Shown here piece after piece: positions 1 through 10,042 of a stretch of DNA of 64,000 nt. A model generated the notes under the pieces. The model had not been told where the DNA came from. It was given only the letters and a program-made list of their open reading frames with translations, and ran no database searches. The DNA comes from Blastopirellula marina DSM 3645 (GTDB taxonomy: Bacteria; Planctomycetota; Planctomycetia; Pirellulales; Pirellulaceae), in contig NZ_CH672377.1 of the NCBI RefSeq assembly GCF_000153105.1, positions 482,532-546,531 on the forward strand, read 5' to 3'. A program made the position numbers and the translations under genes. Positions within the stretch are counted from its first letter, which is position 1. Each line of letters starts with the position of its first letter.

Positions 1-36
1 TTGCACCTTCAATAGCGCCAGCAAGGGAAAGCGCCG

Positions 37-529
37 CTATCCCGCACGCCCCTGCCCCTCAATCACGTAAACAACCGCCGCCTCCAAACTCTTCTGGCAA
101 TTCAAATACCGACCGCTTCCACGCTCGGTCCACCATTTCTTTCTCTTCGGGCCAAGCTCGTTCAGCCTCCGCGCAGTCCACGCCTTGAGTTGCTGCAGAA
201 CCACCTTGGGCGGCGTGGTTGCGGAAACGACGACATGCAAATTGATTGCTTCGGCAATTTACTGCATGCAACTCCCAGCCTCGATGGCTACAGTGTGCCC
301 GAATCGTCTCCTCGACAAGTTTTCGTTGGCGATTATCAAGCAGAGTCGTCGCTTCAGACATGTTCGCACCGGCGTACCGCTCTCGAACTTCGTCGGGCAA
401 TTGATCCCCCTGATTGCGCCGAACCCAACCTCGCTTGTCGCCTGGCAGCCATGTGCCGAAGACGGTCCAAGTTAGCAAATAGCCCACAGGATCTGGCTGC
501 GGGGGCTGGTTTGAATCATCGAACGCCAT
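37..529 (-). pseudogene. REP-associated tyrosine (Y1, HUH) transposase, frameshifted
   Basis: Remnant of a REP-associated tyrosine transposase of the IS200/TnpA-like Y1 family, which nicks single-stranded DNA at REP hairpins. The start at 529 opens MAFDDSNQPPQPD and is followed by the family signature YLLTWTVFGTWLPGDKRGWVR. The frame runs through HAVNCRSNQ and then breaks. The rest of the protein (LHVVVSATTPPKVVLQQLKAW, ending in the probable nucleophile segment AAVVYVIEGQ) continues in another frame. The break lies at about 235-244, inside the expected HxH metal-binding motif, where one extra base turns His-x-His into Gln/Leu-His. The copy should therefore be inactive unless the frameshift is a sequencing error. 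REP-like hairpins lie just upstream (631-732), with half-copies at 587-600 and 14-30, as expected for this family. The open frame continues well upstream of 529, but that part is only translated repeat sequence. Confidence 0.8.
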
Positions 530-630
530 GATCGAAGCGTTGATTGAATGAGAGTTTGCGACCTCCTTGTCGGCAGATGCCGCATTGCCTCGCTGGCGCT
601 TTTTTGAGGTTGCACAATTTCGAACCAACA

Positions 631-732
631 GAACACTAGCCCGCAGCGCCAGCGAGGGAATGCGGTTCGCCACTTCAATCCGTGTTCGGATCGCCAACCG
701 CTTTCCCTTGCTGGCGCAACGGGCTAGTGTTC
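631..732. repeat. REP-like inverted repeat pair
   Basis: Two arms of about 30 bases, at 631-660 and 703-732, are inverted copies of each other with about three mismatches. The core is ACTAGCCCG-NN-GCGCCAGC. Shorter copies of the GCGCCAGC(G/A)AGG core occur at 14-30 and 587-600, so at least four copies surround the transposase remnant. This looks like a REP/BIME-type element mobilised by the neighbouring transposase family. The stretch 530-824 holds nothing else that I recognise. Confidence 0.75.
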
Positions 733-824
733 CATCCTCCAATGATGTTCGAACGCCAAGCGATTCCCGCTTAGCGCGGCGGTCGGCGAAGCGACCATGC
801 CGCGCAAAGGTTGATTTCTCGACT

Positions 825-1358
825 TCAGTCACGCATCGAGCGAATGACCGATTCTTCTGAGAAGCTGCGCTCGGCCGTCCGTCCCAAATCGTCCAGCGAA
901 CGACGCTGACCGACATTGTTCCAGGCGTTCACGTCAGAAAGCTCCGGCATAATGTCGTTGAGCTGATTGACGAGCGTTTCGGCCATGATGCGAATGCTGG
1001 GCTCTTTGGCGCGTTCGAGGATCGCTTTTGCGCTCTTCATGACGCGAACCAATTGAGCTCGCTCGCGAATCGGAGCCGATAGATCGCACTCCGGCTCATC
1101 CAGCAAGTCTTGCACAGGAACGTCCAGCGCCTGACTCCAACGATAAAGTTGGCTCAGAAGCAAATCAGACGTTTCCTCTTCTTCGTCGCGGACTTGCGAT
1201 GAAGTAATTCCAAGTCGCCGAGCCGCCGTGCGGAGCGATACGCCCTGTTCCTTTCGCACCTCTCGGATTCGATGCAGCGGCCGGGAAGGCTGTGCGCGAA
1301 TGCGTGGAGATACAAAGGCTAACGAACCGCGAGTCAGTTCGAAGGGAACCGTTGCCAT
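825..1358 (-). CDS. XRE-like helix-turn-helix transcriptional regulator
   Basis: Predicted DNA-binding protein of 177 residues. A Cro/C1-type helix-turn-helix occupies about residues 30-85: VSLRTAARRLGITSSQVRDEE is followed by a segment resembling the end of an XRE domain (LYRWSQALDVPVQDLLDEP). The C-terminal half is helical (KSAKAILERAKEPSIRIMAETLVNQL) and may be a dimerisation or sensing part. The start at 1358 is supported by a GGGAGG ribosome-binding site seven bases upstream. It stands alone between the transposase remnant and a glycosyltransferase, so its targets cannot be inferred from context. Confidence 0.75.
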   Translation of the reverse strand: MATVPFELTRGSLAFVSPRIRAQPSRPLHRIREVRKEQGVSLRTAARRLGITSSQVRDEEEETSDLLLSQLYRWSQALDVPVQDLLDEPECDLSAPIRERAQLVRVMKSAKAILERAKEPSIRIMAETLVNQLNDIMPELSDVNAWNNVGQRRSLDDLGRTAERSFSEESVIRSMRD

Positions 1359-1830
1359 AATCTGTCCTCCCTAAGTTCCGGTAGACGCCGAAATGGGAGC
1401 GAAAGCAAAGAAGCAAGTTCCTCACCGCGCAGCAACGCCATACCGAACAAGCCGGTATGCAAAAAAATTGCCCATGAGATTGGAAATCGAACTCTGTTCC
1501 GCTAACCCGCCGCGCACGCAAATCAACTGTCCTGAGTTGACTGTGATCGCGTATCTCGACGCCTAAATTTCTCTGGGATCGCTCAGGTTTGATGAGACTT
1601 GAAGAGCGGCCCCAGAAAGTGATGGGATCGCCTGAGAAACCTTCCAGGCACGAAATAAATCCGAAAGTGCCTCTTTTAGAAAGATATGGACCTGGATGTC
1701 CCTCTTGGCGACTTTGAATTCTAGCGGAATCGGATCACGATTTCAAGGATTATTAATGAGCTATTTCCAAATAGATGCCACAAGTTGACACCTAGCGCTG
1801 CGGATCTTGCTGTTAGTTTTTTTGCTGGAA
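1359..1830. other. intergenic region without recognised gene
   Basis: About 470 bases between the start of the HTH regulator and the end of the glycosyltransferase, both on the minus strand. It becomes AT-richer towards 1720-1800. I see imperfect direct repeats of TGGGATCGC(C)T around 1575 and 1625, but no convincing coding frame, RNA gene or terminator. Confidence 0.5.
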
Positions 1831-2361
1831 TTATTCGCCAAGCGCGAAGTTGCTCACTTTACGCAGAAAATTCGGCCGCGGCATCAGGTCGGGCGAATGC
1901 GCCGGACGCTCCTTCTTGACGTCCGAGCCCCATTTCATCAGTCGTTCCAGCAAATCCTGATCCAGCCCAAGTCCAGACTTCGCAGGCATTTGCGGCGCCG
2001 GCGCGACAGGCCGCGCGGCGTTCTCTTGATGCATTCGCCACATTGCCAGCAGGTCGGATTCGACCACTGGCTTGCGGGCGTCATGGATCAACACAACTTC
2101 GCCTTCGGCATGGCGACTGCCGGTATCGACCGCCGCAGCGATTCCGGTGCAGCGAGCGTGCCGATGCAATTTCACTTGCGGAAAGCGGCATGAAAGCTCT
2201 TGAGCCGCTTCTTCGGTGTGGTCAGTCGACCCATCATCGATGATGACGACTTCAAATCGATCGGTCATTTCAGGGAGGACGTCGAGCAGACGTTCAACGT
2301 CGCGCGCCAGCCACTGCTGGGCGTTATGAACCGGCATGATTAGGCTCAGCGACTTATCCAA
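1831..2361 (-). CDS. family 2 glycosyltransferase
   Basis: GT-A fold glycosyltransferase of family 2, which transfers a sugar from a nucleotide-activated donor. The acceptor is unknown. The N-terminus carries LSLIMPVHNAQQW, then VVIIDDGSTDHT (nucleotide-binding) and a second acidic stretch VVLIHDARKPVVESDL in place of the usual DxD. At about 176 residues it is shorter than typical GT2 enzymes and lacks the C-terminal acceptor part. The TTG at 2361 is preferred because GAGGTGAG lies seven bases upstream and the domain begins immediately. An in-frame ATG at 2466 would add 35 residues without a ribosome-binding site. Confidence 0.75.
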   Translation of the reverse strand: MDKSLSLIMPVHNAQQWLARDVERLLDVLPEMTDRFEVVIIDDGSTDHTEEAAQELSCRFPQVKLHRHARCTGIAAAVDTGSRHAEGEVVLIHDARKPVVESDLLAMWRMHQENAARPVAPAPQMPAKSGLGLDQDLLERLMKWGSDVKKERPAHSPDLMPRPNFLRKVSNFALGE

Positions 2362-2666
2362 CGTCTCACCTCTTTCAATCGTGTCGTCATTGCCCCGGGA
2401 ATCTTTCCCAGGACGGTCAGCTTTCGGGGGCACTGTTAGGCAATAGCGGAGTGATAGCACCCGCATTGGAAAAGATCGGCGGAAGGCTGAACCTTTTTCA
2501 ATCTCCCCGTTTCAAGTGTGCTTAAGCCGTTCGTACGGTAAAGTTGGGTCGTGACAATTGCGTATGGCAATTGCCCCTGCGGCCTCGTGCCGCCGACTTG
2601 ACCAACACCGTCGCTGACCAGCAAACTGGGTTGGTCCCTTCACTTTTTCTGAAAGACGCAGCGGCC

Positions 2667-3062
2667 ATGCCGATCGACTTGCCCCGAGAACCCGATTTCG
2701 CCAAAGCAGGCGGTTTGGTCCCTGCCATCGCCCAAGACGCAGACAACGGCGATGTACTGATGATGGCCTGGATGAATGCAGAAGCATTCGCCGAGACGCT
2801 CGCAACCAATCGAGCGGTTTACTTCAGCCGCAGTCGCGGCAAACTATGGCGCAAAGGAGAAGAAAGCGGTCACGTGCAGACCGTCGTGGGCATCTTTGTC
2901 GACTGCGACGCCGACACCGTGCTGCTGAAAGTGCGACAAGCAGGCGCCGCATGTCACGAAGGATACCGAAGCTGCTTCTTCCGCCAGATCACGACCACCG
3001 ACACGCAGGTGGTGGGAGAGCGCCTGGTCGATCCCGCCGAGGCCTACCGGAAAAAACCGTAA
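2667..3062 (+). CDS. hisI: phosphoribosyl-AMP cyclohydrolase
   Basis: Third step of histidine biosynthesis: hydrolytic opening of the adenine ring of phosphoribosyl-AMP to give ProFAR. The protein has 131 residues, the normal size for the monofunctional enzyme. It shows [30 protein letters not shown], the Mg-binding DCDADT motif and the zinc-binding cysteines in [13 protein letters not shown]. No HisE (pyrophosphohydrolase) domain is fused. The start at 2667 matches the family N-terminus. The frame is open upstream to 2544, but the extra 41 residues are not conserved in character. It stands apart from other his genes, which is common in planctomycetes. Confidence 0.95.
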   Translation: MPIDLPREPDFAKAGGLVPAIAQDADNGDVLMMAWMNAEAFAETLATNRAVYFSRSRGKLWRKGEESGHVQTVVGIFVDCDADTVLLKVRQAGAACHEGYRSCFFRQITTTDTQVVGERLVDPAEAYRKKP

Positions 3063-3229
3063 ATTGATCCCTGTTTCCCCAACTCCACACGACCCGAATT
3101 TGTATCGTCCAAATCAACAATTTTGCCGAGCAATCCTCATTTTTTCGCTAGGCCGAAGAATCTCCCCCCTATATATTGGGCGGCAGTTGCAGGGGTATTA
3201 CATCTTTTGAATTTGGGGGGAGACGCTCA

Positions 3230-3496
3230 ATGCTCGCGATAATCATGATGTTCGTGTTGGGGGTGTGCGGGATTATTAGCATCGGTTGTTTCATCATGGT
3301 GATCATCAAGATGTTCCAGAACGATGAAGCGACGCTGGGGATCATCTGTCTCGTGACCATCTTTTGTGCGATCGGCGGATTAATCACATTTGTCATGGGC
3401 TGGGTAAAAGCAGACAAGCTGCAGGCCCGTCAGATCATGGGAATTTGGACAGGTGCGATCGTTGTCGGCATGATCGCCAGTTTTCTGGCGCAATAG
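3230..3496 (+). CDS. small three-helix membrane protein, unknown function
   Basis: Hypothetical protein of 88 residues with three hydrophobic segments: LAIIMMFVLGVCGIISIGCF, LGIICLVTIFCAIGGLITFV and IMGIWTGAIVVGMIASFL. Between them lie short polar loops such as KMFQNDEAT and KADKLQARQ. The start at 3230 has a GGGGGGAG ribosome-binding site eight bases upstream. An intrinsic terminator follows directly. I recognise no family; small membrane proteins of this build are common in planctomycetes. Confidence 0.65.
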   Translation: MLAIIMMFVLGVCGIISIGCFIMVIIKMFQNDEATLGIICLVTIFCAIGGLITFVMGWVKADKLQARQIMGIWTGAIVVGMIASFLAQ

Positions 3497-3524
3497 CGAC
3501 TCCCCAACAACTTTCCGATTCACG

Positions 3525-3558
3525 AAAAGGACCGCACGAACTTGCGGTCCTTTTTTCT
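3525..3558 (+). terminator. intrinsic terminator
   Basis: Stem AAGGACCGCA / TGCGGTCCTT with a short loop, followed by a run of T. It ends the transcript of the small membrane protein at 3230-3496. Read from the other strand it can also serve the convergent gene ending at 3620. Confidence 0.85.
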
Positions 3559-3619
3559 TTCTATCCACGGCGAGACTGGGCCCAACCAAGGGCTCGCAGA
3601 AGAGAAACCAATATCATTT

Positions 3620-3988
3620 CTAAGGCCCGGCGATCGGCAGCCAACGACCATTGTTCAGATGCCAAGACTGGCCGTCGTCTTCATCAAACAGAATCGCGGC
3701 GCAGCGACCTTGGTTGGTCTGCGTCATCTTAACCCGGTAGGCGCCGGTGCGATCTTCCAGATTGTTGGAGGGTTCGATCTTTACCCAGGCGCCTTCCTGC
3801 ATTTGGGTGCTTTCGCCGGTGACCAGGTTGTAGCGAATCGCGTCCCATCGACCGTTGCCGAGTGAGCACATTTCGATGTCAAAGGTCCCTTGGGGCTGCT
3901 TGGGCTTTTCTTTGCCGTTCTTGGCGACGGCAATCGCGGTTGCGCTAATACAACAAAACAAAACGAGCGGGAGAATCATTTTTTGCAT
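3620..3988 (-). CDS. exported protein of unknown function
   Basis: Hypothetical 122-residue protein with a clear signal peptide (MQKMILPLVLFCCISATAIA) followed by a lysine-rich linker. The mature part has two short similar units, each with an aromatic/NGRW feature (SLGNGRWDAIRYNLVTGE and WHLNNGRWLPI). This suggests a small beta-rich periplasmic or surface protein. GAGG lies just upstream of the start at 3988. The frame extends upstream to 4033, but that part would disrupt the signal peptide. I recognise no family. Confidence 0.6.
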   Translation of the reverse strand: MQKMILPLVLFCCISATAIAVAKNGKEKPKQPQGTFDIEMCSLGNGRWDAIRYNLVTGESTQMQEGAWVKIEPSNNLEDRTGAYRVKMTQTNQGRCAAILFDEDDGQSWHLNNGRWLPIAGP

Positions 3989-4249
3989 GAGGAGTCCTCG
4001 TGACGGAGAGATTTGAACCATAAACCGGGGCACAACGCATGATCAGGGAGACGATAGATCCGTGCAAGTTGTTTTTTGCCGCGACAAGAGCCAGATCGAA
4101 ACGGGGTAACGTCGCTTTTTGCCGCTCCGTCACCGGGGTCTCGTCACTTCTGTCAGATTGGCAGACCAGCGGTAAAATTCGGTCGGCGTCCAAGTGCCCA
4201 GCTGCGAAATCATCGGTGATATAAGGACTTACAACACGAGCCAGTCGGT

Positions 4250-4265
4250 TGGCACAGCGGTTGCT
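4250..4265 (+). promoter_or_regulatory. sigma-54-type (-24/-12) promoter of groESL
   Basis: TGGCACAGCGGTTGCT matches the RpoN consensus TGGCACG-N4-TTGCW at all positions except the seventh. The GG (4251-4252) and GC (4263-4264) dinucleotides are exactly 12 bases apart. Transcription would start near 4276, giving a leader of roughly 105 bases to groES. No CIRCE inverted repeat is visible in 3989-4382. The element resembles those before the three DUF1559 genes downstream and shares the extension TTGCTATT(A/G)AGGGG with the one at 6616. No mapped transcript start supports it. Confidence 0.7.
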
Positions 4266-4382
4266 ATTAAGGGGTTCCATCTTGAAATTCCGCAAGATTG
4301 GCAGCCGGTGCGCTCCTGGCCCCCGGCATCGGCATACCCCTATGTTCCTCAAACCAGGATCATTCTCGGAGGAAATCGACGA

Positions 4383-6388
<2,006 letters not shown>

Positions 6389-6445
6389 TCGTTTCGGCGA
6401 AGCCAAGACTTTTCACGAGTCAAGCTTTGCCGCAACTGCGAAACG

Positions 6446-6479
6446 AAAAAGGGCCGCACGAAAGTGCGGCCCTTTTTTT
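6446..6479 (+). terminator. intrinsic terminator after groEL
   Basis: Perfect nine-base stem GGGCCGCAC / GTGCGGCCC with a four-base loop, preceded by an A-run and followed by seven T. It separates groESL from the first DUF1559 unit. Confidence 0.93.
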
Positions 6480-6615
6480 GTGGAAAAACAAGAGAAATAC
6501 GCAGGCGCCGCTCTCTGCGGCGCCGCTGCTGATTTCTCGTGCAATCGGCCCGAAACATGGTAGTTTCTTTGCGCAGACAAGGGGTTAGTTCGCCGGCGAA
6601 TTGGAAATTGCGACA

Positions 6616-6631
6616 CGGCATGCGGCTTGCT
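6616..6631 (+). promoter_or_regulatory. sigma-54-type (-24/-12) promoter before DUF1559 gene 1
   Basis: CGGCATGCGGCTTGCT has GG at 6617-6618 and GC at 6629-6630, exactly 12 apart, with the TTGC of the -12 box intact. The -12 GC lies 50 bases before the ATG at 6680. The downstream bases TATTGAGGGG closely resemble those after the groES element. The assignment is by sequence and position only. Confidence 0.65.
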
Positions 6632-6679
6632 ATTGAGGGGCGTGATTGAACTCAACCCCTCACGCATCCCGAGACGCTT

Positions 6680-7594
6680 ATGCCATCCTCTGCTCGCCGC
6701 AACGGTTTTACGCTGGTTGAACTGCTGGTCGTTATCGCGATCATCGGCGTTTTGATCGCCCTCTTGCTGCCGGCGGTGCAACAAGCGCGCGAAGCGGCCC
6801 GCCGTATGTCCTGCTCGAATAACATCAAGCAGGTCGGCTTGGGAATGCACAACTATCATGCGACCTACGGGACGCTGCCGTGCGGTTTCCTCACCGAGGC
6901 GTCGATCACCGTGCACAAACGACTCTGCTGGTTTCAAGTGATCTTGCCTTACATCGAACAGCAGCCGCTGTACGATCTGTACTTCGCCAATCAAACGGAT
7001 CAGGTCCATTCCATTCCGGAATCGACCGGCATTCAGCAAGTCGTCGTTAAAGATTTGATCTGTCCGTCCGAAGCGAATGCGGACGCGCGCGGTGGAAACG
7101 CGAAGAACTTTAGCTTCCAGGGAAACTACATCGGCTGCACCGGCGATGATCAGATGCATCGCTCCAATCCATTGGACGGCGTCTTCTATCCCAATTCTGG
7201 CACGGGATTTCGGGACCTGATCGACGGCTCATCCAACACGATGCTGATGAGCGAAGGGGTCAAGCGTCCCGGCAATGCGATCGCGTGGGGAGAGATCGGC
7301 GGCTATTGGGGAGGCGCACTCTGGGGCGCCTATGGCTATACGACGCTCGAATCCCCCAACACGACGGTTTCGGATCGCAACTATTCATGCAAGACGACCG
7401 ACTTCGCCAAAGCGCCCTGCATCGCGACCAGCACGTCCAATGCGTTGCAAAACTTCGCGCGCAGCTACCATCCCGGCGGCGTCATGGTGGGTATGAGCGA
7501 CGGATCGACACGCTTCGTTCCCGATACGATCAATCTGCAAACGTGGAAGAACCTCAGCACGCGCGCCGGCGGCGAAGTGATTGGCGAATATTGA
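6680..7594 (+). CDS. DUF1559 protein with prepilin-type N-terminus (copy 1)
   Basis: Planctomycete DUF1559 (SBP_bac_10) protein of 304 residues. The N-terminus has a type IV prepilin cleavage/methylation motif: RRNGFTLVELLVVIAIIGV (peptidase cut after the Gly, Phe methylated, Glu at +5) followed by PAVQQAREAARR. The C-terminal domain carries the H-X9-DG signature in HPGGVMVGMSDGSTRF. The protein is probably exported and assembled like a pseudopilin, but its biochemical role is not known. A lipoprotein gene follows 65 bases later, and the pair recurs at 8352/9331 and 10114/11074. Conserved cysteines and the segment TTLESPNTTVSDRNYSCKTT are shared with copy 2, pointing to a recent tandem duplication. 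Confidence 0.93.
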   Translation: MPSSARRNGFTLVELLVVIAIIGVLIALLLPAVQQAREAARRMSCSNNIKQVGLGMHNYHATYGTLPCGFLTEASITVHKRLCWFQVILPYIEQQPLYDLYFANQTDQVHSIPESTGIQQVVVKDLICPSEANADARGGNAKNFSFQGNYIGCTGDDQMHRSNPLDGVFYPNSGTGFRDLIDGSSNTMLMSEGVKRPGNAIAWGEIGGYWGGALWGAYGYTTLESPNTTVSDRNYSCKTTDFAKAPCIATSTSNALQNFARSYHPGGVMVGMSDGSTRFVPDTINLQTWKNLSTRAGGEVIGEY

Positions 7595-7659
7595 GCGAAA
7601 TTGGACATTGTCATTTACGATATCACGAGTTATCTTGAAGAATCGAAGAATACGAAACA

Positions 7660-8073
7660 ATGCGTTCCACAATACGATACGCCATTATTAGCCTGTTGAT
7701 CGCCTCCTTGGTCACGATGGGCTGCGGCCCAACCGGCCCGCCAAAGTACTTGGTAAAAGGGGGAGTGACGTTTAATGGCGAGCCGATTGAATCGGGCTAT
7801 ATCTGGTTCCGTGACAAATCTGGCGAAGTAGGCAGCGTGGAAGCGCGTATTAAAGATGGCGCCTACCAACTTGAATCGTTGCCGGGCGAAAAATTGGTCG
7901 AGATTTCGATGTTCAAAGAAGTGCCGCTTCCCGGCGGTAAGCCGAATGCGGAAGGCGACACCACCATGTTGGTGGAAGCGCTCCCCGAACGATACAACGT
8001 CCAGTCAATCTTAGAAGTCAACGTGGAATCCAACTTAGAAGCGCAAGACTTTGCGCTAACGACGAAGCCGTAA
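7660..8073 (+). CDS. small lipoprotein partner of DUF1559 (copy 1)
   Basis: Predicted outer or periplasmic lipoprotein of 137 residues. The signal peptide ends SLVTMGC and supplies the lipidated Cys21. The mature part is a single carboxypeptidase-regulatory-like beta-sandwich: VKGGVTFNGEPIESGYIWF, then YQLESLPGEKLVEIS and EVPLPGGK. This fold is typical of the short lipoproteins that accompany DUF1559 genes. It is about half identical by eye to the lipoprotein at 9331, so the whole pair appears duplicated. The function is unknown; a structural or carbohydrate-binding surface role is possible. Confidence 0.8.
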   Translation: MRSTIRYAIISLLIASLVTMGCGPTGPPKYLVKGGVTFNGEPIESGYIWFRDKSGEVGSVEARIKDGAYQLESLPGEKLVEISMFKEVPLPGGKPNAEGDTTMLVEALPERYNVQSILEVNVESNLEAQDFALTTKP

Positions 8074-8281
8074 TCGAGACGCTCCCATCTCTCAGTCAAC
8101 CTCCACTCTGCTGGGAATGTTCGCCCCTCACGAGAACGACACGAAATCGATCACCTGCCCCGCCGGATTGCTGCATCACCAAGCGGCTAATTTCCCATTC
8201 GGGGGAACTTTACGACACAGACCGCAGTAATTCACGCTCGAAAGAGAGCAAATATCGCAATCTCAGTCAGCAGGATCCCCA

Positions 8282-8297
8282 CGGCATATCGATTGCG
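8282..8297 (+). promoter_or_regulatory. sigma-54-type (-24/-12) promoter before DUF1559 gene 2
   Basis: CGGCATATCGATTGCG has GG at 8283-8284 and GC at 8295-8296, 12 apart, with TTGC intact. The -12 GC lies 56 bases before the proposed TTG start at 8352. It sits in the otherwise empty 8074-8351 gap. Confidence 0.6.
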
Positions 8298-8351
8298 ATT
8301 GCCTGCATTACGAACTTGTCTTCCCCCCTTTTTTCTTGCCGGAGAACTTTC

Positions 8352-9257
8352 TTGAACCTGACGAAATCTCGATATGCATTCACACTTGTCGAACTTCTTG
8401 TCGTGATCGCCATCATCGGCGTATTGATCGCGCTGTTATTGCCTGCAGTTCAGCAAGCCCGTGAAGCGGCGCGGCGCATGTCCTGCTCTAACAATATGAA
8501 GCAGCTCGGCTTGGCGATGCACAACTATCACGATACCTTTGGATCGTTTCCGTTCGGCTTCATCGGCGACCCTCCCGAAATGGCGACGCATCGTCGCATT
8601 TGCTGGATGCAGACGATCCTGCCGTTCATTGAACAAAATGCTTTGTCCGATGCGTTTAAAGCGGATACCGAAGTCTACACCCAGAACGTGCCGGATTCGA
8701 TTCAGGAAGTTGTGATCGAAGGCTTGCTTTGTCCTTCAGAAGCCAATCGTGACGCTACCGGCGGCAATTCGGTGGCCGGCTTCCAAGGGAACTACGTCGT
8801 CAATACCGGCGACGACCAAATGCATCGCTACGACCCGCTGGACGGTTTGTTCTTTAGCAAATCAAGTCTCGGATTTCGTGATACGGTCGACGGAACTTCC
8901 AACACGTTGCTCTACGGCGAAACGATCAAGCGACCCGGGACCGGCGCTTGGGGCGCAAGCGGCGGTTATTGGGGTGGCGGCGCGTGGGGATCGCATGGCT
9001 TTACGACGCTCGAATCGCCCAACACCACCGTCGCGGACCGTAACTACTCTTGCAAAACGACGACCTTCAAGAAAGCGCCATGCACGGCGACCGGCGTTTC
9101 GCATGAATTGCAAAACTTCTCGCGCAGTTATCACCCCGGCGGAGTCATGGTCACCCTGGCCGACGGTTCGACCCGCTTTATCGCGGAAACGGTCAATCTT
9201 TCGACTTGGCAGGCGCTCAGCACTCGCGCTGGCGGCGAAGTGCTAGGAGAGTACTAG
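8352..9257 (+). CDS. DUF1559 protein with prepilin-type N-terminus (copy 2)
   Basis: Second DUF1559 protein, about 301 residues. It has the prepilin motif YAFTLVELLVVIAIIGV, in which Ala takes the place of the usual Gly before the processing site, and the C-terminal H-X9-DG signature HPGGVMVTLADGSTRF. It is strongly similar to copy 1 along its length (GNYVVNTGDDQMHRYDPLDG versus GNYIGCTGDDQMHRSNPLDG). The start is taken as TTG at 8352, seven bases after GGAG. An in-frame TTG at 8316 would add 12 residues. It is followed by its lipoprotein partner. Whether a peptidase accepts Ala at -1 is uncertain, although some prepilin-like proteins have it. Confidence 0.9.
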   Translation: MNLTKSRYAFTLVELLVVIAIIGVLIALLLPAVQQAREAARRMSCSNNMKQLGLAMHNYHDTFGSFPFGFIGDPPEMATHRRICWMQTILPFIEQNALSDAFKADTEVYTQNVPDSIQEVVIEGLLCPSEANRDATGGNSVAGFQGNYVVNTGDDQMHRYDPLDGLFFSKSSLGFRDTVDGTSNTLLYGETIKRPGTGAWGASGGYWGGGAWGSHGFTTLESPNTTVADRNYSCKTTTFKKAPCTATGVSHELQNFSRSYHPGGVMVTLADGSTRFIAETVNLSTWQALSTRAGGEVLGEY

Positions 9258-9330
9258 TCTCGACCGCGAAGGCCTTCGACTCTCGCTCGGCGTTAGGCTC
9301 TTTAATTTGCAGAAAGGAACCGTGCTGCTC

Positions 9331-9735
9331 ATGCTACGTTTATCCCTACTCGTCGCAATTTTCGCGACGCCGATCCTAACCGGTTGCGGCGCCAGCGGAC
9401 CGACCTACCATACCGTCGCCGGAAGGGTGACTCTCGATGGCCAGCCGATCGCAGCGGGAAGAATCTTGCTGCGTGATCCGACGCGCCAAGTCGGCAGCGT
9501 CGAAGCTGCTATCGTCGACGGACGCTTCGAGGTGAAAGCGTTGCCTGGCCCTAAGCGTGTCGAAATCTCCGCCCAAAAGGAAGTTCCACTGCCCGGTGGA
9601 AAAACCAATATTGAAGGGGATTCCACGAGATTCGTAGAAGCTGTTCCAACCCGCTACAACAAAAGCTCAACGCTTGAGTTGATCGTCGCGGAGGATCTTG
9701 AAAACCAGGACTTCGAGTTGAAGTCCCAGCCGTAA
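9331..9735 (+). CDS. small lipoprotein partner of DUF1559 (copy 2)
   Basis: Lipoprotein of about 134 residues. The signal peptide MLRLSLLVAIFATPILTGC ends in a good lipobox (LTGC). The mature domain matches the copy 1 partner: VAGRVTLDGQPIAAGRILL, VGSVEAAIVDGRFEVKALPG and EVPLPGGKTNIEGDS. The ATG at 9331 is chosen because it begins the signal peptide. A GTG at 9322 lies closer to the AAAGGA ribosome-binding site and is equally possible. A terminator follows at 9764. Its role is presumed linked to the DUF1559 protein encoded upstream. Confidence 0.8.
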   Translation: MLRLSLLVAIFATPILTGCGASGPTYHTVAGRVTLDGQPIAAGRILLRDPTRQVGSVEAAIVDGRFEVKALPGPKRVEISAQKEVPLPGGKTNIEGDSTRFVEAVPTRYNKSSTLELIVAEDLENQDFELKSQP

Positions 9736-9763
9736 CTTTGCCGCCAGTGCGAGACGTTAGCTA

Positions 9764-9801
9764 CAAAGCCGCCTTCTTGATAAAAGTTGGCGGCTTTTTC
9801 T
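9764..9801 (+). terminator. intrinsic terminator after DUF1559 unit 2
   Basis: Stem AAAGCCGCC ... GGCGGCTTT followed by a T-run, just after the second lipoprotein gene. It makes the unit 8352-9735 a two-gene transcript. The rest of 9736-10113 holds no gene that I can support, apart from the promoter element at 10043. Confidence 0.85.
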
Positions 9802-10042
9802 TTGCGCGCGGGGTTCGTATTCGTCGTGTTGCGACGCCTCCGAATTCGCAGCTGCCGCTCTTCTAACGTCGATCACGCCGCATGGCTCCCCCTCCAGCGA
9901 ACGACAACCGATGAGGCGACGTGCAACAGTAGCTGCCCATTTGCGATGCAGTGGAACTTCGGCTTTCCGCACTTGCTAAAAAAAAATGGAGTTGGATTGC
10001 GGAATCTGGTCACTTCTTCGCGAACATGAATTTCCACTCTTT

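Noticed and set aside
530-916. N-terminal extension of the transposase frame to 916
   Set aside because: It consists of translated REP-like repeat (ARCASKG and ALRAS-type peptide) with no coding character; the domain begins at 529.
3989-4382. CIRCE heat-shock operator before groES
   Set aside because: The TTAGCACTC-N9-GAGTGCTAA inverted repeat is not present; only the -24/-12 element is seen.
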